Shown one piece after another: positions 34,075 through 46,231 of a DNA stretch of 64,000 nucleotides. The translations under genes were made by a program, and so were the position numbers. The number at the start of each line of letters is the position of its first letter. The stretch's first letter is position 1. Origin of the DNA: Gautieria morchelliformis. Lineage: Eukaryota; Basidiomycota; Agaricomycetes; Gomphales; Gomphaceae. Where the stretch lies: NCBI GenBank assembly GCA_015179125.1, contig WHVA01000093.1, forward strand, positions 186,001 to 250,000, read 5' to 3'. Below the pieces are notes generated by a model. It was given only the letters and a program-made list of their open reading frames with translations, was not told the origin of the DNA and did not search any database.

Positions 34075-34459
34075 ACCCGAGCTTCGGCTCCCCTGTTTCC
34101 TGTCACTCATTTTATGGTCACCTTCTTAGTTAGACACAACACTCTTTGCTATGTTTTATCTCGGCCGTTTTGCCGAATAGCTACACTTGTAGTTCTTGGC
34201 ATTTCTCTCTGTTCTTTGCATTCACTTCTGTTCCCCATTCCAATCCTGAAACAAAAAACACCAAGAAAAAAGATTCACATTAAGATAGAAAACCAGAAAA
34301 CATCAGTAGTTTATTAATTGTCTTCCATAGTTGCATCCCCGTCTGCATCCTTTTCACCGTCATCCCCCGAATCCTCACCCAAACCCCCGTCCCTCATCTT
34401 CTTCGCATCCTCGTTTCCATTTTCTGAGCCTGAACCCGTCTTTGCTCTTTGCTCTGTTT

Positions 34460-34506
34460 CCTTTTCCTTCTCTTTTTCTTTTTCTTTTTCTTTTTCTTTT
34501 TCTTTG
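34460..34506 (+). repeat. (TTTTTC)n microsatellite
   Basis: Six or more hexamer copies; on the minus strand they read Lys-Glu repeats in a frame 3' of the accessory gene. Confidence 0.85.
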
Positions 34507-34813
34507 TCCCCATTCCCCGAACCAGACCCTGAGGCATTCCCTAACAAATCGAACCTGCCCCAACCAGAATCTGAACCCAACCACAAAGCAGCTTTTTCCA
34601 CTGCTGTGGTCCACAAACCGATCCTTTTGTTCATCTGAGCATTTTGCCGCTTGATTCACTGCACGAAGTCCAGTATGGCCTGGAGCAAATGATTGGTCGA
34701 TTCCAACTGCCAAGTTTGCTGGGACAACAAGTCCCTCAACATCCCGGACACCTCTTCTCTGGAAAGGCCGTTGGGTTTTAAACCCCTCAATCCCGATCCT
34801 GATGGCCCAGAGC

Positions 34814-35716
34814 CTATGTTGACCAACAGTATGGCCCCGACGGTTTGATGGGGGCTACCTTTGCCTTCTTTGGCCCCGGCCCTTCGTTTCCCTCCTTGTC
34901 CTTCCGCTTCTGCTTCCCATCCAGGAAGCTGCAGCAAACCTTTCGATCCACGCAGTCCCAGCACGTGGTTTTCTTCCCACGTAGACACCTTGTGTCGCGA
35001 CGCCTGCAGGCGTTGCATGGCTTGCACTATAAAGGCATAAGACAAAACCCGAGCTGAACCAACCGAGTACCCACCTCTTCATCCTCATCCGACTCGTCTG
35101 ACTCCTCAGTTGTTTTCTTTTTCTTCGGTCCAGAGGACCTCGGCTTCGACTTAGCTGAATTCCATTCTTGAGTGTGTTTGGCCATGAGAATCCCGGCCTG
35201 AGCAGTTGCTGAGTCCATGACAATGGGCTCAGGTGATGGGATATGGATGTTCTGATCCACCGTTGCTTGCCGAACCTTTTCAGCTTCCAAGAGGTCTAGC
35301 AGCCTCTGGCACTCACACTTGGCTACACATTCCCACTCCCTGCGGTCCTCCTCAGCTTTTGCTTCCCACACTTTTCGCACGTCCTCAGCTTTTCGCGCCT
35401 CTTCAGCCTTCCTCACAGCTTCGGCCTGCGCTTCCTGTTCCTTCTGAGCCTCCTTGGCTTTCTTCTCATCCTCCCACCGTTTCTTCTCTAAGGCCTCCTT
35501 GCACTCTTGCACAAGTCGCCATTTTTCCATCAGTTCCTTTCGGCGCTCTTCGGCCTTGCACTCAGCTTGGGGCAACCCACAAGGTTGAAGCCAAGCCCTC
35601 TGCCCTGAGACCTGAGTTTGGCTTTGGTGAAGCCGAACTACAGTATGACTCTTAGTCTTAACACAGACCCCTTGTTGATCCTTTGAATGCCACATATTCA
35701 AAGATTTTCCATTCAT
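34814..35716 (-). CDS. Antisense accessory gene beside chromovirus G: coiled coil plus Cys-rich finger
   Basis: Exon 1 (35716-35075) encodes an N-terminus, a long Ala/Glu/Lys/Arg coiled coil (about residues 50-140: EERRKELMEKWRLVQECKEA onward), and a nuclear-type basic/acidic segment (PRSSGPKKKKTTEESDESDE). A 48-nt intron (35027-35074, GTGGGT...TTATAG) restores the frame into exon 2, which has a Cys-rich module CKPCNACRRRDTRC-x8-CWDCVDRKVCC and a basic tail with PGPKKAKV, ending TAG at 34814: 284 residues. An alternative acceptor phase gives another open tail to 34656 (GLSREEVSGMLRDLLSQQ), so the true C-terminus may involve a frameshift or a second intron. Similar coiled-coil plus Cys-finger proteins are abundant in Agaricomycetes and seem to travel with retroelements; function unknown. 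It is antisense to, and 740 bp downstream of, the chromodomain of element G. Confidence 0.6.
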
Positions 35717-35779
35717 TCTAAACTGTGCTAGTCACCCACCGTCCATCTTGCCACACAGTATCTGAAGCCATTGACCTTC

Positions 35780-36290
35780 ATCCTACAAGCACTGCTGAGG
35801 GATGTGGAAGACTGGGGGCAAGGTTCACATTGCCGATGGTGGTGACTGCATGAGAACTAGCAGGACAACTGGCTGTGATCAGTCATTCATTTGGGTGTGC
35901 ACACATCTCCTATTTTATTTATTAGTGATGATACTTGATTTTGAGTTCAATTTGCTGGCCAATGTCTATGCAGACAAACTGAAGCAGCCATCTGTCTTTG
36001 AGAGACAGTGCTTCCATAGACAGCTCCATCACATTCTTGTATGTGAACTACCCACTGAGCCCCTCTTTGAAGCCTGTCCCATAAGACACTTGCTCATGGC
36101 TGTGAAAAGGTGTCATACAGTCAGTTTGGACATGACAAAGGAAATGGTAACATACATGACCACGCAACCACAGTTGGAGGTGATCGAGCTTACTGCCATA
36201 AGCTGTGCATACAAGTAGGGATGGGGAACAATTGGAGCATCATTGACCAAAGCAGAGACCTAGGCAACATTTTATTCATGACCCTGAGCT
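35780..36290 (+). pseudogene. C-terminal remnant of a KDZ/Plavaka-like transposase
   Basis: One frame reads GGKVHIADGGDCMRTS, then QPSVFERQCFHRQLHHILVC, then QLEVIELTAISCAYK and, after a stop, GMGNNWSIIDQS. This order (ADGGD block, strand-rich FGQLxxI region, and a final VDLxxIxCxVGR...WAIIDRS-like block) resembles the C-terminal part of the long transposases of the Plavaka/KDZ group in basidiomycetes. The match is from memory only, and the transposase core is absent. Confidence 0.4.
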
Positions 36291-37548
36291 AATTGAGGAA
36301 ATGGATGCAGTGTAGGACTACAATATACAATATATCCTTGAATTGATGGCTTACTAGCCTTTTTGAGGAAAAGTGTTCATTATGTCTTGGTTTTATCATG
36401 CATATACTCATGGACATAACCAAAACGTATCCATGGGCTTGGCACTCAAATTGGGCAGGTATACTATGTATGATATATGCAGTATCATCACGACTTAAAT
36501 GAGTGTATTTTCTAACTAACTACTGGTAGGAAATCCATGTTTTCATTACTTCCCACATACTGACCTTGTGACTTTCCCAGAATTTATTCATGGTCCTGGT
36601 CATTTTTTTATCCACATATTTTGTTCATGGATAAATACGTGGGCCAGGTATCAGTGGGAATTCCACATATACCGGATTGTACTTGGGATCTCCATGTATT
36701 ATATGTGGAGATTTCTCGCAGTGAGTGGCTGCTGCCACAGGGCATGTGGGTGAACTTGCAGGAGTTGGACCCAATCTGTGGGCAGTACACACATAACTTG
36801 GTCAAGTGTGGAAGCACTGTCAGCTGTCTGTCCTGGGTAGCACCCATATCACCTGTATTTAGAGGTTTGATGGCACCACTTGTGCAGTTCTAGTTAGAGG
36901 GACCTATATAACCTACAATGTACCAGCAGTCAAACCAGTGCTCAGCAGTCACTAGTTTTTTTTTTTTTTTGAAAAAACAACACCCTAGCTTATCCCTGTG
37001 CACCCCTCATGCTCCGGCGAGTCTATCTTTGTCCAGATCCTGTACCTTCCATCAAGGACCACTGTGGGCCAGGCTGAACAAGGGAAACAATGAGGGCACT
37101 GTAGCATAAGCCTACAATCACTTCTTTAGTAACCCAATCCTTGACTCTCCACCCAGAAACATTCCTGCAGCAGTAAGGGTGATCAAAGCCCTTTCAATGT
37201 GTGTACAACACACCAGAAGTTGAATTGCTATGATAGCAGGAGCTGCAATATCTGTGTGTCAATGAACATTTGCCCTGGGAAACTTAGGGGCCTCTCTGCA
37301 CTGCATCCATGAAGTCCCATGCTCAAACCGGCTGAGATCAACCTTTGTGGACCCCTTCCCAATGACAGCGGTATTTGCCGGCCACCACAAACCTAACTGA
37401 GACCAGGGTGGGACCCAGAATAAAAGTTTTGAGGGTGAGTTGAGTAACCAGCCATTTTTGAGCTGGGAGTTGTTTTGAAACCCAGGCCCTAAAGCTGAGC
37501 AAAGGATATTAGCAGATTTCATCATGTTCCAACAAATGAAGATAACAG
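36291..37548. other. Intergenic, nothing recognised
   Basis: No convincing ORF. A poly-T run at about 36956-36970 is the only notable sequence. It forms the 3' flank of the NLR gene. Confidence 0.5.
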
Positions 37549-40500
37549 CTACTGACTAGCCTGACCAGTGAATGGTGCTGAAATCTCCCCGGTGTCTGCA
37601 TTCCACACACGGATTGTCTTGTCACGAGACCCGGAGACGATGCGCTTGCCGTCGTGCGAGAACGCCACCGACGTGACCCAGTCGGTGTGGCCTTCGAATG
37701 GTGCTGAAATGGCCTCCCCGTTGTCTGCATTCCACACACGGATCGTGTTGTCATCAGATCCGACGATGCGCTTGCCGTCGTGCGAGAACGCCACCGACGT
37801 GACGTAGTTGGTGTGACCTTCGAATGGTGCTGAAATGGCCTCCCCGGTGTCTGCATTCCACACACGGATCGTCTTGTCATAAGACCCGGAGACGATGCGC
37901 TTGCCGTCGTGCGAGAACGCCACCGACGTGACCCAGTTGGTGTGGCCTTCGAATGGTGCTGAAATGGCCTCCCCGGTGTCTGCATTCCACACACGGATTG
38001 TCTTGTCACGAGACCCGGAGACGATGCGCTTGCCGTCGTGCGAGAACGCCACCGACGTGACCCAGTCGGTGTGGCCTTCGAATGGTGCTGAAATGGCCTC
38101 CCCGTTGTCTGCATTCCACACACGGATCGTGTTGTCATCAGATCCGACGATGCGCTTGCCGTCGTGCGAGAACGCCACCGACGTGACGTAGTTGGTGTGA
38201 CCTTCGAATGGTGCTGAAATGGCCTCCCCGTTGTCTGCATTCCACACACGGATCGTCTTGTCATAAGACCCGGAGACGATGCGCTTGCCGTCGTGCGAGA
38301 ACGCCACCGACGTGACCCAGTCGGTGTGGCCTTCGAATGGTGCTGAAATGGCCTCCCCGGTGTCTGCATTCCACACACGGATTGTCTTGTCACGAGACCC
38401 GGAGACGATGCGCTTGCCGTCGTGCGAGAATGCTACCGATAAGACACTGCTGTCGTGGCCTACAAAGACGTTTTCAATAGCTGGCCACATCTTTAGTTTC
38501 CCTCTCTCTATGCGGAGTAGTCTTGGAAAGTCTGGGAGGTAGGTCTGTGACACTATGGAACTTTCGGGTGCAAGCGGGAGTGCCGACAAATACAGATGAG
38601 GAGTGCTCTCCATGATTGCGCTCCAGAAAGTAGCAACAAACTTGCGGGTATCCCATACAAATGCTGTAGTGTCATTATCCTGAAGTTCATTAGACTCACG
38701 TCGGAGCTCATAACAACTGGGGCACTCACCTGACTCCAGTCTATTATTGACGAGAGCGCTGCTGAAGCATCGGGTACCTTCCCGATCAGACTCAAAACTT
38801 CCAGCCAGTAGAGTAGCTTAGTCTCGAAGAACTCCTTGACCCTTGCACCTATAGCCGGCGTAAAGGTAGTGGCGCGAACATGGTCCGCCCAAAAACGGCA
38901 AGAGTAGGAAAGTTGTGGGGATATATACTTCTTGGTCCGTATCGCCAAGTCGACAACGTCGTCGTTACGCAGATGTGATGTTTGAAGCTGACAAATGTTG
39001 AAATGAAGTTCATCCTTCATGACACGCAAGCATGAGAGTGCAAGGTTGTCATGGTGTGAAGATGTATCAGATGTATCGATGTAGTATGCTTCACTTCGGT
39101 TGTGATCTGTCAAGAAGTCGCGAAAAGACGTGTGCAGCAGAGTGATTGCGCCAGATTCTTGAGAAGGAAGGCTCAGCAGAGCCCCCATGGGTCCAACTAT
39201 TGCATGAACCTCACTACCCGACTCATCTCCGTTGCACAGCTTCTGCAGGGCAGACATCGAGAGCGGTTCTCTGGCAGTCAGGATGCAGCCCATCACCAAG
39301 TGAAAGCGACGCTTAACATCGTCCGTGAAGTCATCGCCATCCCCGAATATCTGCTTGAGGATACCGAGATACAGGTTACCCATCCCAAGCAGGTTCTTGA
39401 CTAAAAGTTCCTCCAGTTGATCAACAGGAACCCGACCACCCTTCCCATCTCCTTTGACAAATCTACAAGCCGTGGACGCCCATTGAAAGTGGCCTTCAGA
39501 TTTCTCGACTAATAATCGACACCAGCCATTGTTGGGCCATTTGCGCTCGAGGGCTGTAATGTTACCTAGTTCATCTTTCACAAAGCGGGCGATGGCATCG
39601 GCAGGATTCGGGTCAATATCCTTTAGGGACCTGGAAAGCACATGCTTCTTCCCAAAAAGGGCGCGCTGGATGTCTTGTTCAGCACGGGAAGTGATGAGAA
39701 CGCGGAAGTTAGGCGGCAGTTCTGCAGCTTCATTGCCAAGGACAGACAAGAGAGTCTGGCGAGATTCCATGTCTCCGCTCTCATCCAATGCATCAATAAC
39801 GATCACGCTCGGTCCAACGGCCGTTAGGTCTTTGGAGGCGTCCAGAATGAACTTTTGGAACTGCTCACGAGGTACGCGTGTGGTCCGAAGTGCTTTCTGC
39901 TCCCCGACGACTTTCAGCAACGATGCTTTTCGTTCTGGATCCAGATCAGCCAGATCATGAGCAATCGTGCTAAAGAGATTGTCGGGGGATCGCTGTGCCT
40001 GAAGAGCGCGGTCAAAAAAGTACGACGACCCGAGACGTTTGATGTTACTAAGTCGTTTAGCGACCTCATGAGCGATGGCAGACTTGCCGGCACCCGCAAC
40101 ATCGTTCAAGAAAAATATGCGTGGCGTGTCCTCGCTATCCTCGTTGACCCAATCCCAGATCTCCGCAATAACTGTCTCCCGGGTATCCCGAAGACATCCT
40201 TTTCCAGGGTTGAACTTAGCACCGTCTGCGTAGGGCATGTCACTCAGCAGAACTGCTCCACCTGGTTGCAAGGTGTATTAGCCTCGGGAAAGGCCTAAAG
40301 TCGGAAAACTCACAAAGGTCGCCGACGGCATCCAGAACACGTAGTACTTTGATTTCGGTATGAATGACGGCGTTTTCCTGTAGCGCCAACCTGAGTGTGT
40401 TGAAGGCTCGCTGGTATTGTGTGACCGTGGTGTCGACATCCGACCATATATTTTTCGCGGTCCTTTTCCCTAAACAAAGATGATCAGTATGGCCACCAGA

Positions 40501-41580
40501 TACACTGGGACCAACATACAGAAGTTCCTGTGTTTGGCGTAGTCGCGGATAAAGTAACTACACTCGAGCGTTTGACTCGTCAAGGATATGATAATTGGCC
40601 TTTGCGATTCAAATTTCTTCAACGGCTCTACCAGATGGACGAACTCATAGGTGTCTCCAATGAGTTTCGCCAGCGCAATGATGCTGTCGTCCCGGTCCTT
40701 CTGAGCAATGATCGTCTGCCCAGATGTCAGATATGTCTATCAAGCTGGTGCATGTGATAGATCTACCTTGTGCGCAATAGACAGGATAGACCATGCCATT
40801 TTCGCGTAAGGATGGACCTAGAATCAAGCAAACCGTATACATGAGATGGCCGGGGAGACCGCCAGCATTTGAACCATACCTCGGCGATCCCATCCACGAT
40901 CTCTGTAAACCGCTTGATATTGCGCAGGAGTGGATCCCAAGCCGCGATTGTCGGGATGACCGTATTATTGGTGGTGGAAATGAGGCCGTCGACCACATTA
41001 CCTGCTTCAATAATTCCGGACGGCGCTGGGTTCATACTATGGACCACTTTCATGTCGCTGGCTGCTTCGTTCAACTGGGCCTCCCGCGCCTCGTCGGACG
41101 CCACGAAAGACGTGATGGTGAACTCTAGGACAGTCAGAACCTTACGCATATTTCCTGCCTCGTCGTATTTACGCAGTGTGCGAGAAACGGCTGCTGTGTT
41201 CCATGATTACAAGTGCATTCCATCGACGAGCGAAAAGGACTGACCTCCAGTTGCTCCTTCTGCAAGCAGCGACTCAATGCTTTCCTTCGTACCGCCTATG
41301 AAATTATCAGGTCGGATGGTACGATGCCCATATACTTCAATTTCCAACACAGAAGACCGAGTCAAGTGGAAGCTGTGGGTGGATTTAAGATTATATTGAC
41401 AGACTAACGCTGCAATTCACGCACAAATGGAATGGCTCATTCCACGAGGCAGTATTGGCTCTCGCAGAAAGCGTAGTCTTCTGGATATCCTTATCGACAA
41501 CGAGTTTCACGAAGAACTGACTAGGACGCTTGCCGAATAGTGAGACATTGGGAAGGTGACCGCATTTCAGGTCTGTTGTC
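37549..41580 (-). CDS. C2-NACHT-WD40 NOD-like receptor (fungal STAND protein)
   Basis: Minus-strand exons can be joined through consensus introns at 41373-41424, 41191-41244, 40818-40879, 40716-40766, 40470-40519, 40262-40313 and 38680-38729. Order: a C2-like domain (LPNVSLFGKRPSQFFVKLVV, LEIEVYGHRTIR), a helical linker (AAWDPLLRNIKRFTEIVDGI, HPYAKMAWSIL, LECSYFIRDYAKHRNF), a NACHT domain with Walker A VAGAGKSAIAHEVAKRL and Walker B PSVIVIDALDESG, a helical region (SYSCRFWADHVRA), then seven WD40 repeats ending at 37549. Known fungal NLRs of this architecture act in allorecognition and programmed cell death; ligand unknown. The first exon and ATG are not resolved (an ATG at 41738 does not splice in frame). 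No internal stop was found, so it may be functional. Confidence 0.88.
37560..38465 (-). repeat. Seven near-identical WD40 repeats, about 129 bp each
   Basis: Units read GHT-xx-VTSVAFSHDGKRIV...TIRVWNADxGEAISAPFE. Repeats 2-4 and 5-7 form a higher-order duplication of three units (SYDK, SDDN, SRDK types; about 384 bp). Variation is concentrated at a few positions (DW, NY, NW before VTS; SRDK, SYDK, SDDN after IV). Confidence 0.92.
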
Positions 41581-41599
41581 GATGGCCAAGAGTCAGTAT

Positions 41600-43620
41600 A
41601 CCATAGATAGCGCAAACGAAAGAGTCTTTCCAGCCACTTTGATTCCTGCAGGAATACTTCGGGGTGGAGTGAACAGTTGGCTCTAGAGATGCGATCGTAG
41701 ACTTACGTTGCTGTCACAGTGCCCTCCACGTTGTTCATCGTGCGCCGTGTTCGAGGCGGGTGGTAGACGGAAAAAGACGTGAGGCGCCGCCGCACGAGAC
41801 TCCGACTGCGGACCTGTCACCGAAGCTGGCTCCCACGTGTCCCACGTGTTCCCGGCGTCACTGAGAAGCGCCCGTCGATGACGGAGCCACAGTAGGTACC
41901 GTGTCTCAGAGGCAACGCGGCTACATACCATGTCGTGCCTTGCAGCGAGTGAGCTCCGTGCATTCCTGAGCAAGTTTCGTGGATGCCGCGCACCCAACAT
42001 GTGCATCAACGCAAGGAGTCTATCCCGCCCTTATACATATGAGGTCAGTACACGTTCACACCTGCAGTTTTTTCGACTTGTCCCCATTCCCAAAGCAGCG
42101 CTACCAGATCTCCAAATGCGACACTTCCCTCCAATCCATCTTCCCTCCCGACTTTTCAAGCTTGCCTAGACCCCCCAATGCCCCACGTCCCGTTCCACTA
42201 GTACTACCTCCGCGGACAGCGACCGTACAGTCCCCGGGGACTCCTCCAAGTCTTGTCAAGCCCTGAGAGCGTCCAACGCCATTCACTTCCGAATCGTCCA
42301 GTACCAAACCGCCCCCAAATGGTTCACCCTTCGTTCCCCGCCAACGCGCTCTATGACCCCGCAAGCCGCTGTCTTTACGGGAGTTTGCACGAACCAACTC
42401 CAGCCAAGCCCCATACCCAGCCAAGCCCCCAAACCTCCCGAGACTACCACTCCGCCTGGTGGCGGCCCCGCGAAACATAAAAATCTCTCGCCCAATCATC
42501 CGCGGCGGAATAGGCTGCGATTTGATTCATCACACTCGTCTCCTGTCCGTCTGACAGTTCCGCACTAACCCCGCACCTTCCAGCGCCGCATTCTCCGTCC
42601 GCTTCCCCGCCGACGGGTGGGTCCTCATGAGGCTCGGCGCAGATACTTATATGACACGGTCACCGGAGAAAGCCCTGTACATGCGCGACACGAAACCGCG
42701 CGAGAGATAGAACCCAACCACCGTCACCCGAAACTGTCCAGTACCAAAAACAAGCACAAAAACAGCAACACAACGAAACGCGACCCACAAGCCCCCGGGC
42801 CCATTACGCCCCCCGCAGCCAACAACGCACAGGCCACGCGCGCGGTCTCGACTTCGCCGCGGAGGATAAGGCCGAGGACGTACGCAGGTTGTGGCACCTG
42901 GGCATGCGAGACATCGAGTAAGGGTGCACAAGACATCGTCTAAGGGTGAGCCGTCAAATCCGTATATATACATCAACCATGCCCATCCGCCTCACCGTCC
43001 TATTCATATGGACACTCCCGTCAGAAACGGAACAACCCCGCACGACAAGACGCGGGCCGTACGGTGCGGGTTATGACTCGGTAGTTGAGTCGTCGAGTGT
43101 GGGGGCCATGTGTGGGAGGCAGGGGCGGTGTCGCGTGGCGGGAGGCGTGGTGTGCACCGTGCGGGTTCTGCTAGCGCGGAAAGTCGCTCGGGGGGGTGGG
43201 GGGGAGGGTGGTCGTGCTGCAGTGTCTGTGGCGTGGTACGCACGTGCAGGCATCTCATCTCACGCTCCTTCGTTTGTCTCGGCGCGTTGCCTCCAATAAT
43301 AAAGCACCGCGCAAGGGCACCCTTTCACCCCGTCTCACCCTCCGTCTCTCTTATGAGCGGGCTGCGTCGTCGCCGCCTCCATCAGACGACCCTCCGAATC
43401 CCCTTCTTCGCCCGCGCAGGCGGGGGATCTATTTTGGTGGTACTGGATCGGCACAAAGACAGACTCACTGGAGCATGAGGTCCTTCACCTTAGATGAGCC
43501 ATACGGGTACACCGTGGAGGAGATTTCTGTAACAGCAGTCTTACCTCAGTACGTTGGCTTCGCAGTTGATGAGCAGCTAATCCCAGTGTAACCGCTGCAG
43601 AGATACCGGCACTATTAAGT
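41600..43620. other. Intergenic region between NLR and GMC genes
   Basis: The two genes are divergent, so this 2 kb likely holds both promoters. It is C-rich and pyrimidine-biased on the plus strand from 42100 to 42900 and has a G run near 43188-43206. Long ORFs here overlap on both strands and show no family match, so I treat them as composition artefacts. The unresolved 5' exon of the NLR gene must lie at its left end. Confidence 0.5.
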
Positions 43621-45739
43621 ATGTGGCCATTCAGCCCTAGTTATACCCAGCGCAGTGTCGATACACTCGAAATTCAATACGACTATATTGTTGTCGGGGG
43701 TACGCTACTCCACTCATCGCCCTCGTGTGTTCCTTACTTTCGTTTCGTTTCGCCAGGTGCGGCGTCTTAGCGAGGATACCGGCAGCACAGTCTTGCTGAT
43801 TGAAAAAGGCGATGCGGGGGACTCGTAAGTGTCGAATGCTGGTCTTTATTACGTCCCTGACCCTTTCCGATTACACAGCTGGCTCCACAGGGTGCCTCTC
43901 ACATCGCACCACCACTGGTCCGACCGCAAACACAGCCTCGTGTTCGACAGCGCCACGGACGCACGGCTCGGGCGGGCCTTTCCCCTCATCTGTGGCTTAG
44001 GCCTGGGCGGCAGCACCCGCATCAACGGCGGCCAATACACGTGCGGGGTGCCTGCAGAGTACGATGCCTGGTGCCAGGACGGACGCACAGGCTGGTCGTA
44101 TGCAGACCTCAAGCCGTATTTCAACAAGTCCGAGCATTGGATTGGGCCGGCGCCCCGGGAGTTCCACGGTCTGAATGGTGCGGCGCTCAGTATTCGTTTT
44201 CGCGGACGTTGCGGGCTTCATACGCGTCCCGCCTTCTAGGGCCCCTGCACGTGAGGTCCTTCGCAGATTACCACTATGCCTGTTCGGAGAGGTACACTCG
44301 TTCCCCGGCTATAGTCGTGGCTGTATGCTCAGCGATGTTTGTTTAGGGCGGCCGAGGCTGCGGGCCGGATGGGCTTTCCTTGCATCAATGATATGCACTC
44401 CCCGTTGGAACCGGGGATCGGGTGGAACAAGATGCAGTTTACTATCGACTCGGAAGGCGGTCGCCACTCGGCCTTCCGCGCGTACCTCCCGGACGCGCTT
44501 GCGCGCGCCAGGAGCGACCGTCTGCACATCTGCACACGAGCCGTGGCCTGCAAAATAGGCTTTGCAAAACAGGCCGACGGGACTGTTCGCGCAGAAAATG
44601 TGGAGATTGCGAGCGTCGACGGCCGACATGTTCGCACGGTTACAGCTGGGCGGGAGATTATTTTGACGTGTGGCGCGCTGCGCACACCCCAACTTCTCAT
44701 GCTCAGGTAAGAAGAGTGCAGGCGCCCGTATACTCGGTCGCGTATTCTGATCGTTAGCAGCGGTATAGGACCGCAAGATCATCTACAGGAGTTGGGCATC
44801 GATGTCATTAAACATTCTTCAGGCGTGGGAAATACCCTGGTACGCCTCGCTCTCTCAACCACGTGTCGTCGTCTCCTCACGACGTTGGTTTTTCATGCAG
44901 GAAGACCATATCTATGTTACGACTACGTACAACTGTCTGCTGGCAGATTCGGTATGGTCCATGGTAAAACGCCCGACGACGTTGCTTAGAGAGTTATACT
45001 ATTATATCAGACATGGAACAGGGTGGCTCTTGGGCACCATGGTAGAGCTGGAGATATTTGGCCTGGCGGCGCTTATCTCGGTGGACGGCAGCCCACATAC
45101 GCTCTCGAAGGAGCAAACCAACGCGGCGGATGCAAAGTATATCCCCGATTTTTCCGTGATGGCTGTATGTGCCCCTTCCGCTCCGTCGAAACTCTCTGTT
45201 CATGCCACACGAACCAGGTACCCATCGGTGATCCTCGGGGCCCCGGAATCGACAGGTCAAAGGGCTTCTTGGGCCTCAATGCCGCCCTGCTCAAGCCGAA
45301 GTCTCAGGGCCGTCTGCGCTTGGGCTCCCGAGACCCGAACGCCCACCCCGTCTGCGACATGGCGTATCTCACGTCTCCCGAGGACTACGCCACGCTGCGT
45401 GCCGCCCTCCGCGTCACAGTCCGTCTGGCCGCCGAGATGCGCGCCGTCGGATACCCGCTCGACGCTGTCCACGTGCCCGACACCTTAGACGACGCCGCGT
45501 TGGACGCGTTCATCGACAGCCGGGCGGAGACCATGTTCCACTACTCGAGCTCGTGCCGGATGGCCCGCCCCGACGACGACAAGCCCGGCGTAGTCGATGA
45601 CCAGCTTCTCGTGCATGGGATCTCGAACTTGCGCATCGCGGACGCAAGTGTGTTCCCTACTGTGCCGGCGACGCATCCTCAAGCGCTGATATACGCTGTC
45701 GCTGAGAAATGTGCCGATATGATTCTAAGCACAGAGTAG
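43621..45739 (+). CDS. GMC-type FAD oxidoreductase, possibly defective
   Basis: The gene starts MWPFSPSYTQRSVDTLEIQY and has the FAD-fold entry DYIVVGG. Introns fitting GT-AG lie at 43700-43756, 43825-43878, 44178-44239, 44292-44346, 44707-44760, 44840-44900 and 45165-45216. Joined exons carry GLGLGGSTRINGGQYTCGVP (GMC signature 1), AGREIILTCGALRTPQLLML (signature 2), and the C-terminal block FHYSSSCRMA ... NLRIADASVFPTVPATHPQA with both family His positions. GMC enzymes oxidise alcohols or sugars with FAD and are often secreted in fungi; no signal peptide is visible here. Across the first intron the frames do not join: the expected GGGTAGxVLA loop is missing and the next segment reads VRRLSEDTGSTVLLIEKGD one phase off. 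Either a small deletion hit the dinucleotide-binding loop, or the splice is non-canonical. Confidence 0.8.
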
Positions 45740-46225
45740 GGGGCCCATAATTGTGATACTATTCACTTCGTCACCCGCATTTGGCTGACAAAAATAAGTC
45801 CTCTGCTGGAGGCATGGGTCAGTTTTCCCACTTGGCCAAACACTCAGGAATAGGAAGCAGTTCAATTTTCCCATAGTATTCCGAGACAAAAACCTTTTTT
45901 CAAAGTTTAAGATCTAAGAGCCCGTTCGGTGGCGGCATTGCATTTTCGAGTTCTCAGCTCAGCCGAACAGGCAGGCACTTTTGTGTGATCTGGCTGTAGC
46001 AGCTGAACGCAACGTTTCATTTGAATGCGGTAACAATCTGCCTCGGTAAACCTGCTACTAGCTTGGTGTATGCGTCTGTCCGAAACAAAGGAGCATCTGA
46101 ACAACTCCAGAGACGTCGAGTGGCACTTATATGAAGGGCCACTCTATTTGCGCTCACGCACACAATGGCCGCAACAAGGTTATACTACACAAATTACATA
46201 GAAAGATTCCCACTTCATACTTCAA
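45740..46225. other. 3' flank of the GMC gene, nothing recognised
   Basis: No ORF or repeat with support. Possible 3' untranslated region at the left end. Confidence 0.5.
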
Positions 46226-46231
46226 CTAGGT

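Noticed and set aside
37509..38393. Long minus-strand ORF of 294 codons with Ser/Arg-rich repeats
   Set aside because: It is the alternative frame of the WD40 repeat region; the WD40 frame is clearly the coding one.
42101..43591. Several overlapping ORFs of 70-130 codons on both strands
   Set aside because: They overlap each other in most frames, reflect C/G-rich composition, and carry no domain or splice-linked exon.
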